Shown here: positions 10,069-22,520 of the stretch, one piece after another
Layout of the letters: each line of letters starts with the position of its first letter
Position numbering within the stretch: the first letter of the stretch is position 1
Origin: Thinopyrum elongatum
Lineage: Eukaryota; Streptophyta; Magnoliopsida; Poales; Poaceae
DNA length: 64,000 nucleotides
NCBI GenBank assembly: GCA_011799875.1
Contig: CM022302.1
Span: forward strand, 299,719,048-299,783,047
Direction of reading: 5' to 3'
Translations under genes and position numbers: made by a program
The notes under the pieces: generated by a model
Seen by the model: the letters and a program-made list of their open reading frames with translations, nothing else
What the model was told of the DNA's origin: nothing
Database searches by the model: none

Positions 10069-12576
10069 ATCTATGCATTATGCCTAGCTAGGGGCATAAA
10101 ACGATAGCGCTTGTTGGGAGGCAACCCAATGAATAAAATTTATTTTTGCATTTTTTTCTTTCTGTTTTTGAGTGTTTGCACAATTATGCCTCTGTTATGA
10201 TTGTGTTTTTTATGTTTTAGTTAGTGTTTGTGCCAAGTAAAGCCTTTGGGATAGCTTTGGTGATAGTTGATTTGATCCTGTTGAAAATCTGAAACTTTTG
10301 CATCCAGTAACAGAATTGTTTAAATTCACAGAAGCGACCAAAAATTCTGAATTGTTAACACAAGATTTATATAAAAAATTCCTATGTTGTCCTAATTTTT
10401 CAGAATTTTTGGAGTTACAGAAGTACGAGAACAATTCGCATCTTTACAGATTGTTCTGTTTTTGACAGATTCTGTTTTTTTTTCATTGTGTGCTTATTTT
10501 GATGAATATATGGATTGTATCGGGGGGTATAAGCCATGGAAAAGTTAGAATACAGTAGATATAATGCAATAAAAAAATTTAATGGGTTTCTACAGTACTT
10601 AAAGTAAAGATTGGTTTTCTTATACTAACGGATCTCACGAAGGTTTTGTTAAGTTTTGTGTGATTGAAGTTTTCAAGTTTTCGGTGAGATCACGATGGAT
10701 GAAGGAATAAGTAGTGAAAAGAGCCTAAGCTTTGGGATGCCCCATGGCACCCCAAGTTAATATTCAAGGAGAACCAAGCAACTAAGCTTGGGGATGCCCC
10801 GGAAGGCATCCCCTCTTTCTTCTAACGACAATCGGTATTTTACTTGGAGCTATATTTTTATTCATCACATATAATGAGTTTTGCTTGGAGCATCTTGTAT
10901 TATATGAGTCTTTGCTTGTTTTGCTTTTTAGTTTGTCACAAGTATCCTTGCTGGACACACCTATTTGAGAGAGCCAAAATTATGCTATCATTTGTTAGAA
11001 TTGCTCTATTTGCTTCACTTAAATTTTTTGAGCTATGGAATTGCTCTAGTGCTTCACTTATATCTTTTTGAGCACGGTGTGCTTTAATATTTTTGAAGAA
11101 ATGCTCTCATGCTTCACTTAGATTTATTTGAGAGTTAGTAAATTTTTGAAGAAACTCTCTCATGCTTCACTTATATTATTTTGAGAGACGAATTTTTTTA
11201 TGCTCATGTTCTTCACTTAGATTTGTTTGAGCTTGTCAAAAGCAATTGCAATATATGAAATTAGTCCCAAAGTGATAGATATTCAAGAGGGATATAATAA
11301 AAACTTTCATGAAGATCATTGGACAAAATAAACTTGATTCTTTGTAATAGTTTTGAGATATGATGATAGTGATATGTGAGTCATGTTGGTGAGTAATTAC
11401 GCTTTAGTAAGAATATTGGTGTTAAGGTTTGTGATTCCCTATGCAAGCACGAAAGTCAATAGTTATGCAATGAAATTACATCCTACTTGTGGTGCATTAT
11501 TCCGTATTAGTTATGCTTAATGCTCGCTTATGTGATTTTTTGTTTCTTGGTTGGTTGCTTCTCAATCTTTTTGCTAGCCTCCACTTGTACTAAGTAGAAA
11601 TACTACTTGTGCATCCAACATCTTTAAAACTAGTTTTGCCATATGAGTCCACCATACCTACCTATATGCGGTATTTTCATGCCGTTCTAAGCAAATTTGT
11701 ATGTGCCATATCTAATTTTCAAAATAAATTTCCTTTTTGTGTGCTTGTACCGCTCATGAAGCGGCAGGGGGTGGCCAATATTTTCCATGGATGTGTTATT
11801 CTCAAGATGAGTGTTTATTCACTTGTCATTGCACGAGAGTGCAGCGGTAATAGGGATGCCCAGTCCCGAAATGAAAAAGAAATTTACTTTATGTTGTCAA
11901 ATGATAAATTCCTTGGAAAGTGTTGGTATGGACGGTACCCGTGGATACGACTAGCCGTGGAATGTGAAAGAATGGTGGAAAAAGGAATAAACTTTATTTT
12001 CTGTTTGGGAACCGCCTATGATATATCTTGCATGGAAAGTGTTGGGAATTACTCGATCATTTTCGTTGATGGGAAAAGTATGCCTCTCAAAAAATTGTAT
12101 CTCTCGATTTAAGCTTTGAGCTCTGGCACCTCTACAAATCCCTACTTCCCTCTGCGAAGGGCCTATCTATTTACTTTATGCAATTTTTATTTTTATTATG
12201 AAATTTTATTTTTATTTGAGTCTCCATCTTCTCTTATAAAGCACCAACTAAGGGGCACTATGATCATACTTGAGCATTGGATGTAGCTAATATGCGAGTG
12301 TGTTTCATGAATGGATCAATGATTGAGCATGATGGGCTAGGGATAACTCTATTTAGTGTTGATATTTTGAAAGACATGGTTGCTTGTTGATATGCTTGAG
12401 TATTGAAATCTTCATGTCAAAACTAGACTATTGCTTTGAACCATATAAAAGTCCAAATGTCCATGCTACAAAAGAAAAGAATATGTGATGAACATGTTAG
12501 GCAACATTCCACATCAAAAATTCTATTTTTATCATTTACCTACTCGAGGACGAGTAGGAATTAAGCTTGGGGATGC
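10069..12576 (+). other. Non-coding interior of the Athila-like element
   Basis: Contains the motif GCGCTTGTTGGGAGGCAACCC (about 10107), shared with the other Athila-like units (25974, 32408), and a hairpin at 10790-10813 with a 9-bp stem. The frame at 11609-12112 is not recognisable as a protein family. The tract AAGCTTGGGGATGC directly precedes the 3' LTR. Confidence 0.6.
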
Positions 12577-14150
12577 TGATACATCTCCAATGTATCTATA
12601 ATTTTTGCTTGTTCCATGCAGTTATATTATCATTCTTGGATGTTTTACAATCATTTTATAGCAACTTTATATCATTTTTTGGACTAACCTATTGACATAG
12701 TGCCCAGTGCTAGTTGTTGTTTTTTGCTTGTTTTTTACTTCGTAGAATATCAGTACCAAACGGAGTCCAAACGCAGCGAAACTTTTTGGACCAGAAGACA
12801 CAACATGGGCCAAAGAAGTACCAGAGGGAGGCCCAAGGTGGGCACAACCCACCTGGGCGCGCCCAGGGGGTTTGTGCCCCCCTCGGTGGCCTCCCGCACT
12901 GCCTCTTCGCCCTATAAATCCCCAAATATTCCAGAAACCCTAGGGGAATCGACGAAACACAATTCCAGCCGCCGCAAGTTCCAGAACCACGAGATCCAAT
13001 CTAGACACCATCACGGAGGGGTTCATCATCCTCACTGGTGCCTCTCCGATGATGCGTGAGTAGTTCATCATAGACCTACGGGTCCATAGGCAGTAGCTAG
13101 ATGACTTCCTCTCTCTCTCTCTCTTTTCATTCTCAATACCATGTCTCTTGGAGATCTATTTGATGTAGCCCTTTTTTGCGGTGTGTTTGTTGGGTTCCGA
13201 TGAACTTTGAGTTTATGATCAGATCTATATCCATGAATATTATTTGAGTCTTCTTTTGATCTCTTATATGCATGATTATTTATATCCTCATATTTCTTCT
13301 TTGAATCTTTGGTTTAGTTAGGCCAACTAGATCAATTTTTCTTGCCATGGGAAGAGGTGCTTTGTGATGGCTTCGATCGTGCGGTGTTCTTTCCCAGTGG
13401 CAGAAGGGGCAGCAAGACACGCATGTATCGTTGCTATTAAGGATAACGAGATGGGGTCTATTCCTACATGAATAGATCTCGGCTACATCATGTCATCGTT
13501 CTTATTGCATTACTCCGTTTTCCCATGAAGTTAATACACTAGATGCATGCTGGATAGCGGTCGATGTGTGGAGTAATAGTAGTAGATGCAGGCAGGAGTC
13601 AGTCTACTAATCTTGGACCGTGATGCCTATATATTGATCATTGCCTTGGATATCGTCATAATTATTCGATCTTCTATCAATTGCCTAACAGTAATTTGTT
13701 TACCCACCGTGTGCTATTTTCTCGAGAGAAGCCACTAGTGAAATCTACGGCCCCCGGGTCTATTCTTTATCATATTTGTTTTGAGATCTATTTTTATTTG
13801 CTTTTGTTTTCAGATCTATTATTCCAAAAACCCAAAAATACCTTGCTGCACTTTTTTGTTACTTATTTTATTTCGCGTTTTATCGAGATCTATTTATCCA
13901 ATCTACACAATTTTTATCCCGTCAACTTGACAATTTCTGGCACCGTTACCCGTAGAGGGATTGACAACCCCTCATAAGCGTCGGGTTGCAAGTATTTGTT
14001 CTTTGTGTGCAGGTACCGTTTACATAGTGCTGCTTGGTTCTCCTACTGGATTGATACCTTGGTTTCATAACTGAGGGAAATACCTACCATAGCTGTGATG
14101 CATCATCCCTTCCTCTTTGGGGAAATACCGACGTAGTTCAAGCGACATCA
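12577..14150 (+). repeat. 3' LTR (Athila-like)
   Basis: Starts TGATACATCTCC, keeps the TATA box TATAAAT (12913-12919) and ends GACATCA followed by the TSD TGGGT. Confidence 0.88.
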
Positions 14151-14309
14151 TGGGTTAGTATAGTTACTCTCCTCAGTTCACCACTGGCTTGTTTTCCCAG
14201 GTCCTACTTCATGGGATCTCCGATCACATAGGTTGGATTACCACCATGGCAACTCATGTGGGTCTCATTCCCATCTTCCTCGATGTATTATCTATCACAA
14301 CACGCGATA

Positions 14310-15300
14310 GCCCTTATGTAAAGGGATTTGTCAGATTCTTAGCAATTTGGACATAGTCCAACGCTATCACTCCGGAGTTTCTTAATTTTCTGATAGCTTT
14401 TAATCTCATTCGTATGTGTTCGTTGGATTTCATGTTGTCCTTTGAACTCTTCACCTTGGTGATAACTGTCTGATTGTCACAGTTCATAAGGATAGCCGGA
14501 ACCGGCTTCTTGACCAATGGCAAGTCCATCGAAAGATCTCAAAGCCATCCTGCTTCGACACCAGATGTGTCTAATGCTGTTAATTCTGCTTCCATTATCG
14601 ATCCCGTTAAGATCGCTTGCTTGCAAGACTTCCAGGAAACAGCACCACCTCCAAGAGTAAACATATACCTAGTCATGGCCTTCATCTCATCAAAATCAGA
14701 GATCCAATTCGCATCACTGTACCCTTCAAGTACCGATGGGTATCCGGTATAGTGAAGTCCATAGTTCATAGTACCTTTCAGATAGCGCATAACTCTTTTA
14801 ATAGCATGCCAATGTACATCACCCGGTTTGGAAACAAACCGGCTCATTTTGCTCACAGCAAACATGATGTCAGGCCTCGTTGTGCTCGCTAGGTACATGA
14901 GTGAACCAATAATTTGAGAGTATCTCAATTCATCCTTAGTTGTGCCTTCGAACTTTTGAATCAACACACTAGGATCATATGGTGTTTGAGATGGTTTGCA
15001 ATCCGAATATCCAAAACGACTCAACACCTTCTCAACATAATGGGATTGTAGAAGTGTAATACCACACTCATTATCTCTCAGTAGTTTGATGTTCAAGATA
15101 ACATTAGCCACACCAAGGTCCTTTCATCTCAAAGTTCTGAGATAAAAACGACTTAACCTCCTCAATCACTTTGAGGTTGGTTTTGAATATCAGTATGTCA
15201 TCAACATACAAGCACAGTATAACTCCGTCGCCCCCACCATGGCGATAGTATACACATTTGTCAGCTTCATTAACAACGAAGCCAACAGATGTCAGAGTTG
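14310..15300 (-). pseudogene. Copia reverse transcriptase and RNase H, broken
   Basis: The minus-strand reading starts abruptly at LTSVGFVVNEADKCVYY and carries the RT active site LCLYVDDILIF (near 15200). A 1-base insertion at about 15111 shifts the frame into VILNIKLLRDNECG, followed by RYSQIIGSLMYLASTTRPDI and RYLKGTMNYGLHY. RNase H follows (GYSDANW, AELTAL), then a stop near 14537, with the C-terminal part CDNQTVITKVKSSKDNMKSN in the next open stretch. The N-terminal RT palm is absent because the LTR is fused directly to the middle of RT. The copy is non-functional. Confidence 0.85.
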
Positions 15301-15577
15301 TAGGTGTGAGCTCGGCTCGGCTCAATGCTGCAACCCGCGGTGTGTCGTGATGAGGCGTGGCGAGGCAGACGGCGGAGGAGGAGCACGCGGGAACCACTTC
15401 TCTTTTGTAGCTCCAATAGCGTGTGGAAGAGAATCCCTTATAAGGAGGTCCAACTCCTTCTCCACAAGCGAGGTGGGACTAAACTTCCCACCACCCCTTG
15501 TCATGACACATACATGGGCCCTTAGAGATTTTTCTGAAATTGTTAGATGGGCCTAAAGCCCACCCCATATTTCAACA
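15301..15577 (-). repeat. Truncated outer LTR of the composite copia
   Basis: 277 bp matching 6874-7150. It begins TGTTGAAATATGGGG on the minus strand at 15577. Homology stops at 15301, where reverse-transcriptase sequence begins, so the LTR 3' part, PBS, gag, PR and IN of this unit are deleted. Confidence 0.85.
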
Positions 15578-16880
15578 GGTACGTTAGCCTGATTCACATG
15601 AACCATTAGCCGATGCTCATTCGTGCTAGCGGAAAAAAACTCCAAGCCTTTGTCTGAGCAATAAAAATTAATTATTACGGGATATACTAATTCTGTGTAA
15701 AGCTCCTCAACATAAATTTGCAACATGTAGGTGGAAGATGAAATGATAAGCAACATAGAATTGTTTACCTGTAGATTTAGGTGTCTCCAAACAAGTGTGA
15801 GGAAGTTATCTACCTTCCACTGACAAAGAGTAGATTCTTATGAGCTTCCACTTGAAAATTTATCTAGAATAGGATTACCATCTTAAATCATGTCGAGTCG
15901 ATGTACTGATACTGCTCATAATCATGATGAACTTGCATAGTTTGCACAAATCTTAACTTTGAAACTTGATAGTGTAGTCCGGAGAGATGTAAATCCTGAC
16001 ATTGTGAATGTGTTGAAGAGGGCTGTTTCATGCATGTTTGGTCGGCTTCCGTTCGATCAGCGAGTCCATATACAAGCCAGTCCCTTACTATCCGCTAAAT
16101 TTTCTAAGATTGGCGGTTGTGTTTGTGGCATATTCTAAAGCTGGATTGCTTGCCTTGAGAAAGCACATGATGAAGGTAAACACCATTGCTCTGTAAATAA
16201 GATACCTTGATTTTTCATACTACTAAAGTCATGAAAAATATTCTGCTGAGCTAGCTAAGAATTTCTGCATAGGGTCAAGGTACAGTAATAAACTGCATCC
16301 TTATTAGAAATAGACAAATTTGTATTCCATCTTTCACGCTCGTATTTACTTGTGACTCGATCAACAGGCCTCTCATGTCTCCTTATTTCTTATTTATAAA
16401 CGAGTATCATCATATCTAAGGGTAGTGTTATTGATTTGCTATAGAAGCGGCAGAGTTGCACGTACTGCCAGCAGGACCAACATGATATGACACAGAGGCT
16501 GGAATCATAGTATTTCTGGAGTACTTGCTCGCTAATTAATTTGACTGGATAGTTTATGTCACCTGTGTGGCATGTATAACCTATGTTAGAAATAATTGCA
16601 CTAAAGTTTTAATTATGTGTTCTTAGATTTTCTGCTCTTTTGTTTTTTGTGTATAGGTGACACATGCTGACTTGAAAACGCTAATGAGAAGGTCATGTTC
16701 AAGAAAGATGGCATACTACAAGGGCCTTTAATGACCTCACACCCGTGACCGTAGTTTAGTGTAATATTAGAAGTTTGGTTTGTGTTTAATTGTATTGTTG
16801 AAGTAGATTTTTGCTATGTGGCTTAGCTATCAGTTCACTGTTTTATTTGTGTAGTTGAATCTGTTTTGTGGTTTAACCGT
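15578..16880. other. Low-copy-looking sequence with a decayed coding stretch
   Basis: No transposon ends are visible. From 15892 a plus-strand reading starting MSSRCTDTAHNHDELA runs through one stop into SVVRRDVNPDIVNVLKRAVS and FDQRVHIQASPLLSAKFSK, then a stop near 16135. After that comes SWIACLEKAHDEG, followed by GTAAAC, a possible splice donor. Another exon-like piece after TTTGTGTATAG lies near 16658. I do not recognise the protein. It may be an old gene remnant. Confidence 0.35.
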
Positions 16881-17701
16881 TGTCGGTGTACTAAGTATTG
16901 GGCCATTAGTACCCCGTACTTATGCACGGGCAGTTGTAGCCATCCTCGCGGCAAGGCTTGCCGGGGAACAGTTCGAGGTTGATTCAAGCCATCAAAGAAA
17001 TCATCAAGTCAGAGATCTGAAGATAAGCAGATAAGAAGAGCTGGAATCCGAAGGCCAGCTTCCCCGGCAAGATCTTGCCGGGGTGGCCTGCGGAGCCCGG
17101 CAAGGCTCGGCACCCGACAAGGCTTGGCGCCCGGCAAGGTTTTGTTGCTGTGCCACCGCTCTAGCACAGCGACAAACCCGGCATTCTGGGTCCTTCTTTG
17201 GATGCGTGGCGACGTGCCAGTGGAGGAGAGCTTAAGCGGTGCTGATGGGACGGCCCCTTTTTCCATCCCCAAGAAAGTAAGGACACCTAAACGGACATCT
17301 CACGGTGCATTAAATGCGTTCGTCCTAGTCCGTCAGGGGTTAGGTATGGTAACCCTGTAGCTACTTTACACCTCAATGTATGTACATTTTGCCACTGTGG
17401 TGACCCCTTGGTGATATAAAAGGAGGCCCATGGCAACTGCTACAGAGGAGGAGAACTGCTGGCCCATTCTGCATGCGTAGCTGCTCTTTGAACGTACTGT
17501 TCACTGCGAGCGCTCCTGGAGGCTGGGCTCAAGAACACTAATAAGAACATAAGGCAGGAGTAGGGTTTTACGCTGATCAGCGGCCCGAACCTGGGTAAAA
17601 TCTTCCCACGTCGATCGTTGGTTCTGCTCTTTGCGCATACCTCTCCCCCCGCCGAATCGTAAAGGGGTCCCTTAGGATCCCATAGGTGTCGTGCCCCGAC
17701 A
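16881..17701 (+). repeat. Solo LTR, gypsy-like family
   Basis: Begins TGTCGGTGTACTAAG and ends GTGCCCCGACA (821 bp). It is flanked by a perfect TSD, ACCGT (16876-16880 and 17702-17706), with no interior, so it is a solo LTR left by LTR-LTR recombination. A TATA-like GATATAAAAGG lies near 17413. The orientation is assumed from that TATA box. The family name is not certain. Confidence 0.88.
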
Positions 17702-17706
17702 ACCGT

Positions 17707-18579
17707 CCTAAAACCTAGGATATTGGGAAGTTTATAGAAGCCCAACATGCATAACCAAGCTTAGATTAGGAACCCAACTAGCCACTCTGCTGTGTGTAGA
17801 CAAGATTAGAGTGCACCCCTCTCTTTAACATGTTCAAGGTAAAGAACGAGTAATCCTCAATAACTGAAATGGTTGTTTCCTACAAGCAAGTGAGGTATCA
17901 GAGGAGCTTGATTTTTTACTATTAGATAAAATTCAGAAGAAAATAGCCAAAAGGGTGTTTCACCATAGTTATTCTTCCATATAGTAGGAAATATTGCAAG
18001 AAATTACTGAATAGCCAAAAAGGTGTTTCACCATAGTTAGTCTTCCATGTAGTAGGAAATATTGCAAGAAATTACTGAAGGAAGAACATTTAATTGAACA
18101 AATTAAAAAAATTGGTTCAAGGTATCACTGTCTGGACATTAGTTGAATCATTAGAAAAATGTTAGTTCATCCATAAAGTTTATATGCGCTTTAGGAATTG
18201 GTCCATGAATTTAGCTAATACTACTAAAACCCCCGGGTTTGTTTCAATCAGCCTAAGCATTATAATCTTCAGGACAATGGCTACAAGTCAGCTCGATGAA
18301 GTATGTATCAAAAACTCTGCTCTATTGCAACAGGGTATGTAATTTGTTATGTCGTTAATAATGGCCTATTTGCCTGATGATTGGTGTCTTGCAAAGCATC
18401 AAATTTTGTGTGTGCTATACTTATGAAGTAAATGACAGATGAATGAAAATCAAGATGTACCAGTATTCTTTTTTCATAAAGAAACATAGACAACATTCTA
18501 TGTCCAAGACGTTATTTATTCACTTTCATGTGTATGCTATTGTGAGCTACAGACATGGATTTTCTGACATTGATCTCGC
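17707..18579. other. Non-coding stretch with a 68-bp tandem duplication
   Basis: 17943-18010 and 18011-18078 are adjacent near-identical copies (ATAGCCAAAA.GGTGTTTCACC...AAATTACTGA). No gene, RNA or transposon terminus is seen in the rest. Confidence 0.6.
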
Positions 18580-19010
18580 ATGCTAACACAACTACACCTC
18601 ATTCTGTTACAGGCTCAGCAAGAAGCGGAGGACGGAAGGAGGGTCGCCACCAAGAACAGTGAGGCCACGTCGACGCCATTGCATTGTCTGAGTACGTGCA
18701 GCAGGATGGAAAGGAGCGAGCAGCGACGCCTCGTCTATGGAAGCGGCCGACACAAGGCTAAGTCTGATGTTCCTCCTCGCCAAGACCTGTGTTTAGCTCA
18801 ACAAGGTGGTTGAGGTGTGCACACACAGGCGTGCGAGCAAGATGACATGTGAAGTGGAGGACACTACGAGCTACATGGCCACGGATGTGGAGTAAGCGCA
18901 GTCCCAGCTAAACTGCGACGCGGTTTTAATGATTCGAGTCACTACTATTAGATTGCTTTGCTTTCCCAATGATCAGAATTCAGAGTTCAGTTTGTTTTCA
19001 GCAACAGTTG
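18580..19010 (+). pseudogene. Unrecognised decayed coding stretch
   Basis: After a pyrimidine-rich TCTGTTACAG (possible acceptor) an open stretch begins AQQEAEDGRRVATKNSEA. Further on, another frame reads LSLMFLLAKTCV, a stop, then LNKVVEVCTHRRASKMTCEV and DTTSYMATDVE, ending in TAA near 18895. Codon usage and GC rise over this stretch compared with its flanks. I cannot name the family. It could be the 3' part of a lost gene whose other part is near 15900-16700, split by the solo LTR. Confidence 0.3.
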
Positions 19011-19018
19011 GCATGTAC

Positions 19019-19302
19019 ATGTGCTGCCCATGATGCAAAAAATCAAAATGAAAAGGGCGACCTCTATCTGACACCGCACAAGAACACCCTCAAGAGGCGC
19101 ACCAAGGGTGCGCACCAACCACTAGTTTCCATGGCACGTACCAGCTCCTGGCAAGCGAGTATGAGCTCGGGTGTTGCATCCAAGAGGATGGCGAGTCACT
19201 CCGATAATACATTGCCCGATGGCTGAAAAAGAAGAACAACATCTCAAAGTTGACCAATTCGGAAGCCATTGCAGCTTTTTGGAACGGTTGCACCGATGAG
19301 AT
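19019..19302 (+). pseudogene. Gypsy gag fragment
   Basis: The plus-strand reading contains FHGTYQLLASEYELGCCIQE, DGESLR, a stop, then YIARWLKKKNNISKLTNSEA and AFWNGCTDEI. This fits the retrotransposon gag pattern ESLR-x-YI-x-RW...AF-x-x-G. It is cut at 19303 by the LTR end of the minus-strand copia. Only this piece of the older gypsy element remains here. Confidence 0.6.
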
Positions 19303-20629
19303 TGTTGTAGGACCGATAAGTAGTATGTCTAGACAGGGGTGGGGTGAATAGACTAGCAATACAAAATGGGTCTCTTTTCCCAAGTTTTAATTTCTTGACA
19401 GATTTTACGCTTTTCTAGCAATCTAGATAGCACCCTACACATGCAAGTCTAGAGTATATGCAGCAAAAAGTAAAGACATGCAAGTGTAAAGTAAAGGAGG
19501 TAGAGTTGAGAGACTCGCAAACACAATTGCCTTGGTTAAGATTTTTCTCGTGGTTCGAATAGTTGACGCTATCTTACATCTATGTTAATGGAGGCTTCGA
19601 TCCCCGAAGGATCTAAGATCATAAGGATCCCGGTTGCACTATGAAGGACAAACCTCGCTAGGGTAGATCTTCATGAAGGAGGTGGCCTCCATGCCCTTAC
19701 AAACTTCTGGGTTCTTTACAAACTTGAAGGCTTCCAAGCAACACCTAGCTGATCTAGGAGGCGCACACCCTCCAAAAGTTGCAACATAGAGGTTGCTTTG
19801 TAATGAATCCCTAGCTCTTATGCTTCAAAAGATAATCTTCTCAACACTCAAACTCTCTCAAGATTGGACTATGGATTTGGAGAAGTAGGAGGGGAAAACA
19901 AGAGGGGATTAGATCACAAAGGGTTTGATTGGATGTTTAGAGTGGAAAGCCCTTTGAAACCAGCAAAAGGAGGTGAAGTTCTCTGTCAGACCATATGATG
20001 GGAGTCGAGTTTACTTTGAGTGAAGTTGTGGGATAGGTGGGGATATATATAGGCTAGACCAGAAATATGCCAGTTACTCACTTTATTGCACATCTCGGAG
20101 GCTCTGACTGGAATTGCTCGGTGGCTCCAAAGTGAATGAAAGTAACAACTTTCAGATGCATCTGTATGTCCGAATGCAAACAATCAGTGGCTCCGAAGTG
20201 AACACTTCAGCAGTGGCACACTCTTTGTTAAAGCTTCAGAAGTTTCGACTGATTTTGCTCGGAATTTTTGACGTGGCACCAAAAGGTTTACCAAGTGCGT
20301 CGGTGGTTCCAAATGGAATTGTTGAAGGCTCCGATTGAATCAAATTGGTACAACGGTTATATCTGGATGATTCGGTGGTTCTGAGTGGAAGTCCTTTGGC
20401 AACATCAAGCTGAATGGAACTAGGTAGATATAGTGGAATCTTTGAGGGTTTTGAGGAGTTTTTTGAGTTTGATCTCTAAGCACATATGGCAAAAGGCTCA
20501 TTACCACATCCTCATCCCCTTTTGATATCATCGACATGCCTATGGACTCAGTGTGATCTTGGATCACTAAAGTGAATATGTAGAATCATTTGGCTTGTCC
20601 AACACTTGTCTTTAAGCATTTTTAGGGGT
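19303..20629 (-). repeat. 3' LTR of SIRE/Maximus-like copia, main part
   Basis: The terminus is TGTTGTAGGACCGATAAG on the plus strand. The LTR continues after the inserted TRIM at 38080-38204, giving about 1.45 kb in total. The mix of TCCGAAGTG-like phrases and a TATATATAGG box near 20043 is typical of a long copia LTR. The five bases outside the end are GAGAT. Confidence 0.7.
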
Positions 20630-21005
20630 TGTTAGAGTTGTGTCGAATATTATTGTACAAGATAGGTTACGGTTGGACTTGGTTTTGGACTGTATGTAGA
20701 CATGGTAGGAGTCGTGTCCAAGTAGGACACTTGTATCCTAGGCCTCTTATATAATGAGAGGGTAGACACACGATGTAACCTATGCCAACATAATAGCACA
20801 GGCACGCAGAGGGAGCCGGCGGCGTGTGCCGGCGCCTGGGTGGCCGGTGTGCGGTATTGTGACGGTGTCACGGGGAGGAGCGCCCATAGTCATGCCCCGG
20901 GGATGTAGCCATGATGGTGAATCTCGTTAACAAATCTCGGTGTCATGCTGGTGTGATTGCTTGGTCTTCAGTAGATCGACAGAGGGCCTCGGATTTATTC
21001 TAACA
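20630..21005 (+). repeat. 5' LTR of TRIM-like element
   Basis: 376 bp, TG...CA ends, followed by the PBS. It includes a TATATAATG box near 20749 and is nearly identical to 37699-38074. Confidence 0.9.
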
Positions 21006-21020
21006 AGTGGTATCATGAGC

Positions 21021-22515
21021 AAGGTTTGAAGAGAGGCCGTTGTGTTGATCTAGAGTGCGACGGAGACCGGCTAAAGAGGGCATGATGTACGTGCGGATGC
21101 GTGCGTTCAGGAGGACCTCAGGATATATCGGAGATTCAGTGTCGTGAGAAGCAATCGGAAGCAGGCAGAGTATGGACATCAGATGCAGCAAAGGCAGATC
21201 GGTTCATGCGGGGGCGACGGTGTGGCGTAGCGGCCGAGGCTAGGTCACGGGCGTACCCACGCTGGCGCTTGGCGGCCAGCAAGGCAGCGTGTGCAGGCAG
21301 GCAGCTGCCAAGGCGAGGCAGAGCAGAGGCCCAGGTCCAGGCACGGGCGCAGGGCGTGGCCCATATGGGGGCTGCAAGGTCCATGGCGCGATAACAAACC
21401 TGAGGTCTTTGTGTGGTCCAGGTGCGCAGACGCCCAACGCGCATGGCTAGCTGGCCGGCCGTGTTGACGCTGTAGTTTGTACGTATTTACGTTTGCAAGT
21501 GATGCATCAGGAGCAAGATTTGTTTGGAAAAAGGTTCGGTTCTGGAAGGTGCTGCAGCGTGATGGAACGTGGAATTCACTGGCGACTAGCATGTCGATTT
21601 TGAGCATGGAAAATAAAAGAACAAGAAAATTAGAAGTCACGTAGTGCTATGGTTGTGCAGCGGATGTAGTAATGGAATTGCTTGAGTTGGTTGCACACAT
21701 ACAGACTACAAGGACTACTTTTGGGGTTCTTTGTTTCGTACGCTAAGGAGATCTCGGCATGGCAGCAGTGATGTTGTTCGGCTAGCAGTCAAAAGAGGAC
21801 CGAAGACGGGGACATGCGTATAAGGCTTGGAGGAGTCTGGAGCGTGTCGTGGCAGGATCATGCATACGCAGGGCGTCAAGCAATGCATGGAGTGTGGAAG
21901 GACACGATGCAGGGTGGAGCATGATTGCAGTCGGATAATTTCGGCTGGGTCGGACTGGATTGTCTGATGGACTGACATGGATGTTGGTCAAAGTAGAAGA
22001 CGGCGGTGATTTCAGCAACGCCGACACAGGAGCGTGATGCTGATGATGGCCGACTTCTGGGGCATGGAAACACGTGGTGCAGGCCTGAGGGCTTGTGCGG
22101 CTTCGACACACTATTGCGCAGGGTTGATTCAAGACGATGCATGTGAGAGCTTGGAGTCGAAAGGGCGCAGGAGTGTGGCACGTACAACCACCATGGAGTC
22201 ATGTTGAAGGTGGAGTTGGAGTCTGACGGATGACTTCACTCTGAGCTGATGGAGGGGCTATGGCGTAAGTTAACGGAGAGTCGAAGCCTATTTCAGCAGG
22301 ATAGCGAGAGACACGTGAATCGGGCTGGGTACCAGTGGTCTGATGGAGACGTGATACTCGACATCGGTCGGTGATGATCGGTGGTTCTCTGCAGTGGGGG
22401 TTGAGGCAGTGTGGGCTAGCTACCCGGGAGACTCGACCAGGACTACAGAGGCTCGATGAGGTGATAGCGGTGAGGCATGCGGTAAGCACGGGACACAGCG
22501 ACATGCCAAGGCACT
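21021..22515 (+). other. Interior of TRIM-like element, left part
   Basis: GC-rich non-coding sequence of the element. The open frames on both strands show no recognisable protein. It ends at the GGGGG target site of the Athila-like insertion. Confidence 0.6.
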
Positions 22516-22520
22516 GGGGG

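Larger units (their letters stand above)
7590..14150 (+). mobile_element. Complete non-autonomous Athila/Sabrina-like retrotransposon
   Basis: The element is bounded by LTRs at 7590-9169 and 12577-14150 and flanked by a perfect 5-bp TSD, TGGGT (7585-7589 and 14151-14155). The PBS TGGCGCCGTTGCTGGGGA (9181-9198) lies 11 bases inside the 5' LTR and is complementary, with one mismatch, to the 3' end of plant tRNA-Asp. The 3.4-kb interior has only a decayed gag-like frame and no RT, RNase H or integrase, so the element depends on others for movement. It sits in the 3' UTR of the minus-strand copia. Confidence 0.92.
4608..15577 (-). mobile_element. Composite minus-strand copia element, interrupted
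   Basis: Reading leftwards on the minus strand: a partial LTR (15577-15301) is fused directly to reverse transcriptase and RNase H (about 15300-14310). Then comes 3' UTR (14310-14151 and, across the Athila-like insert, 7584-7151), a PPT (GGTGGGAGAT), an LTR starting at 7150, gag (6485-5487), a zinc knuckle, protease, and an integrase fragment cut at 4611 by the CACTA element. The 7150 LTR therefore serves as 3' LTR of one unit and 5' LTR of the next. All coding parts carry stops or frameshifts. The bases after the outer LTR (GGTAC, 15578-15582) may be a TSD, but the partner was not found. Confidence 0.8.

Noticed and set aside
11609..12112. 167-codon frame in the complete Athila-like element
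   Set aside because: No recognisable family; lies in the non-coding interior, and the tandem units do not keep it.
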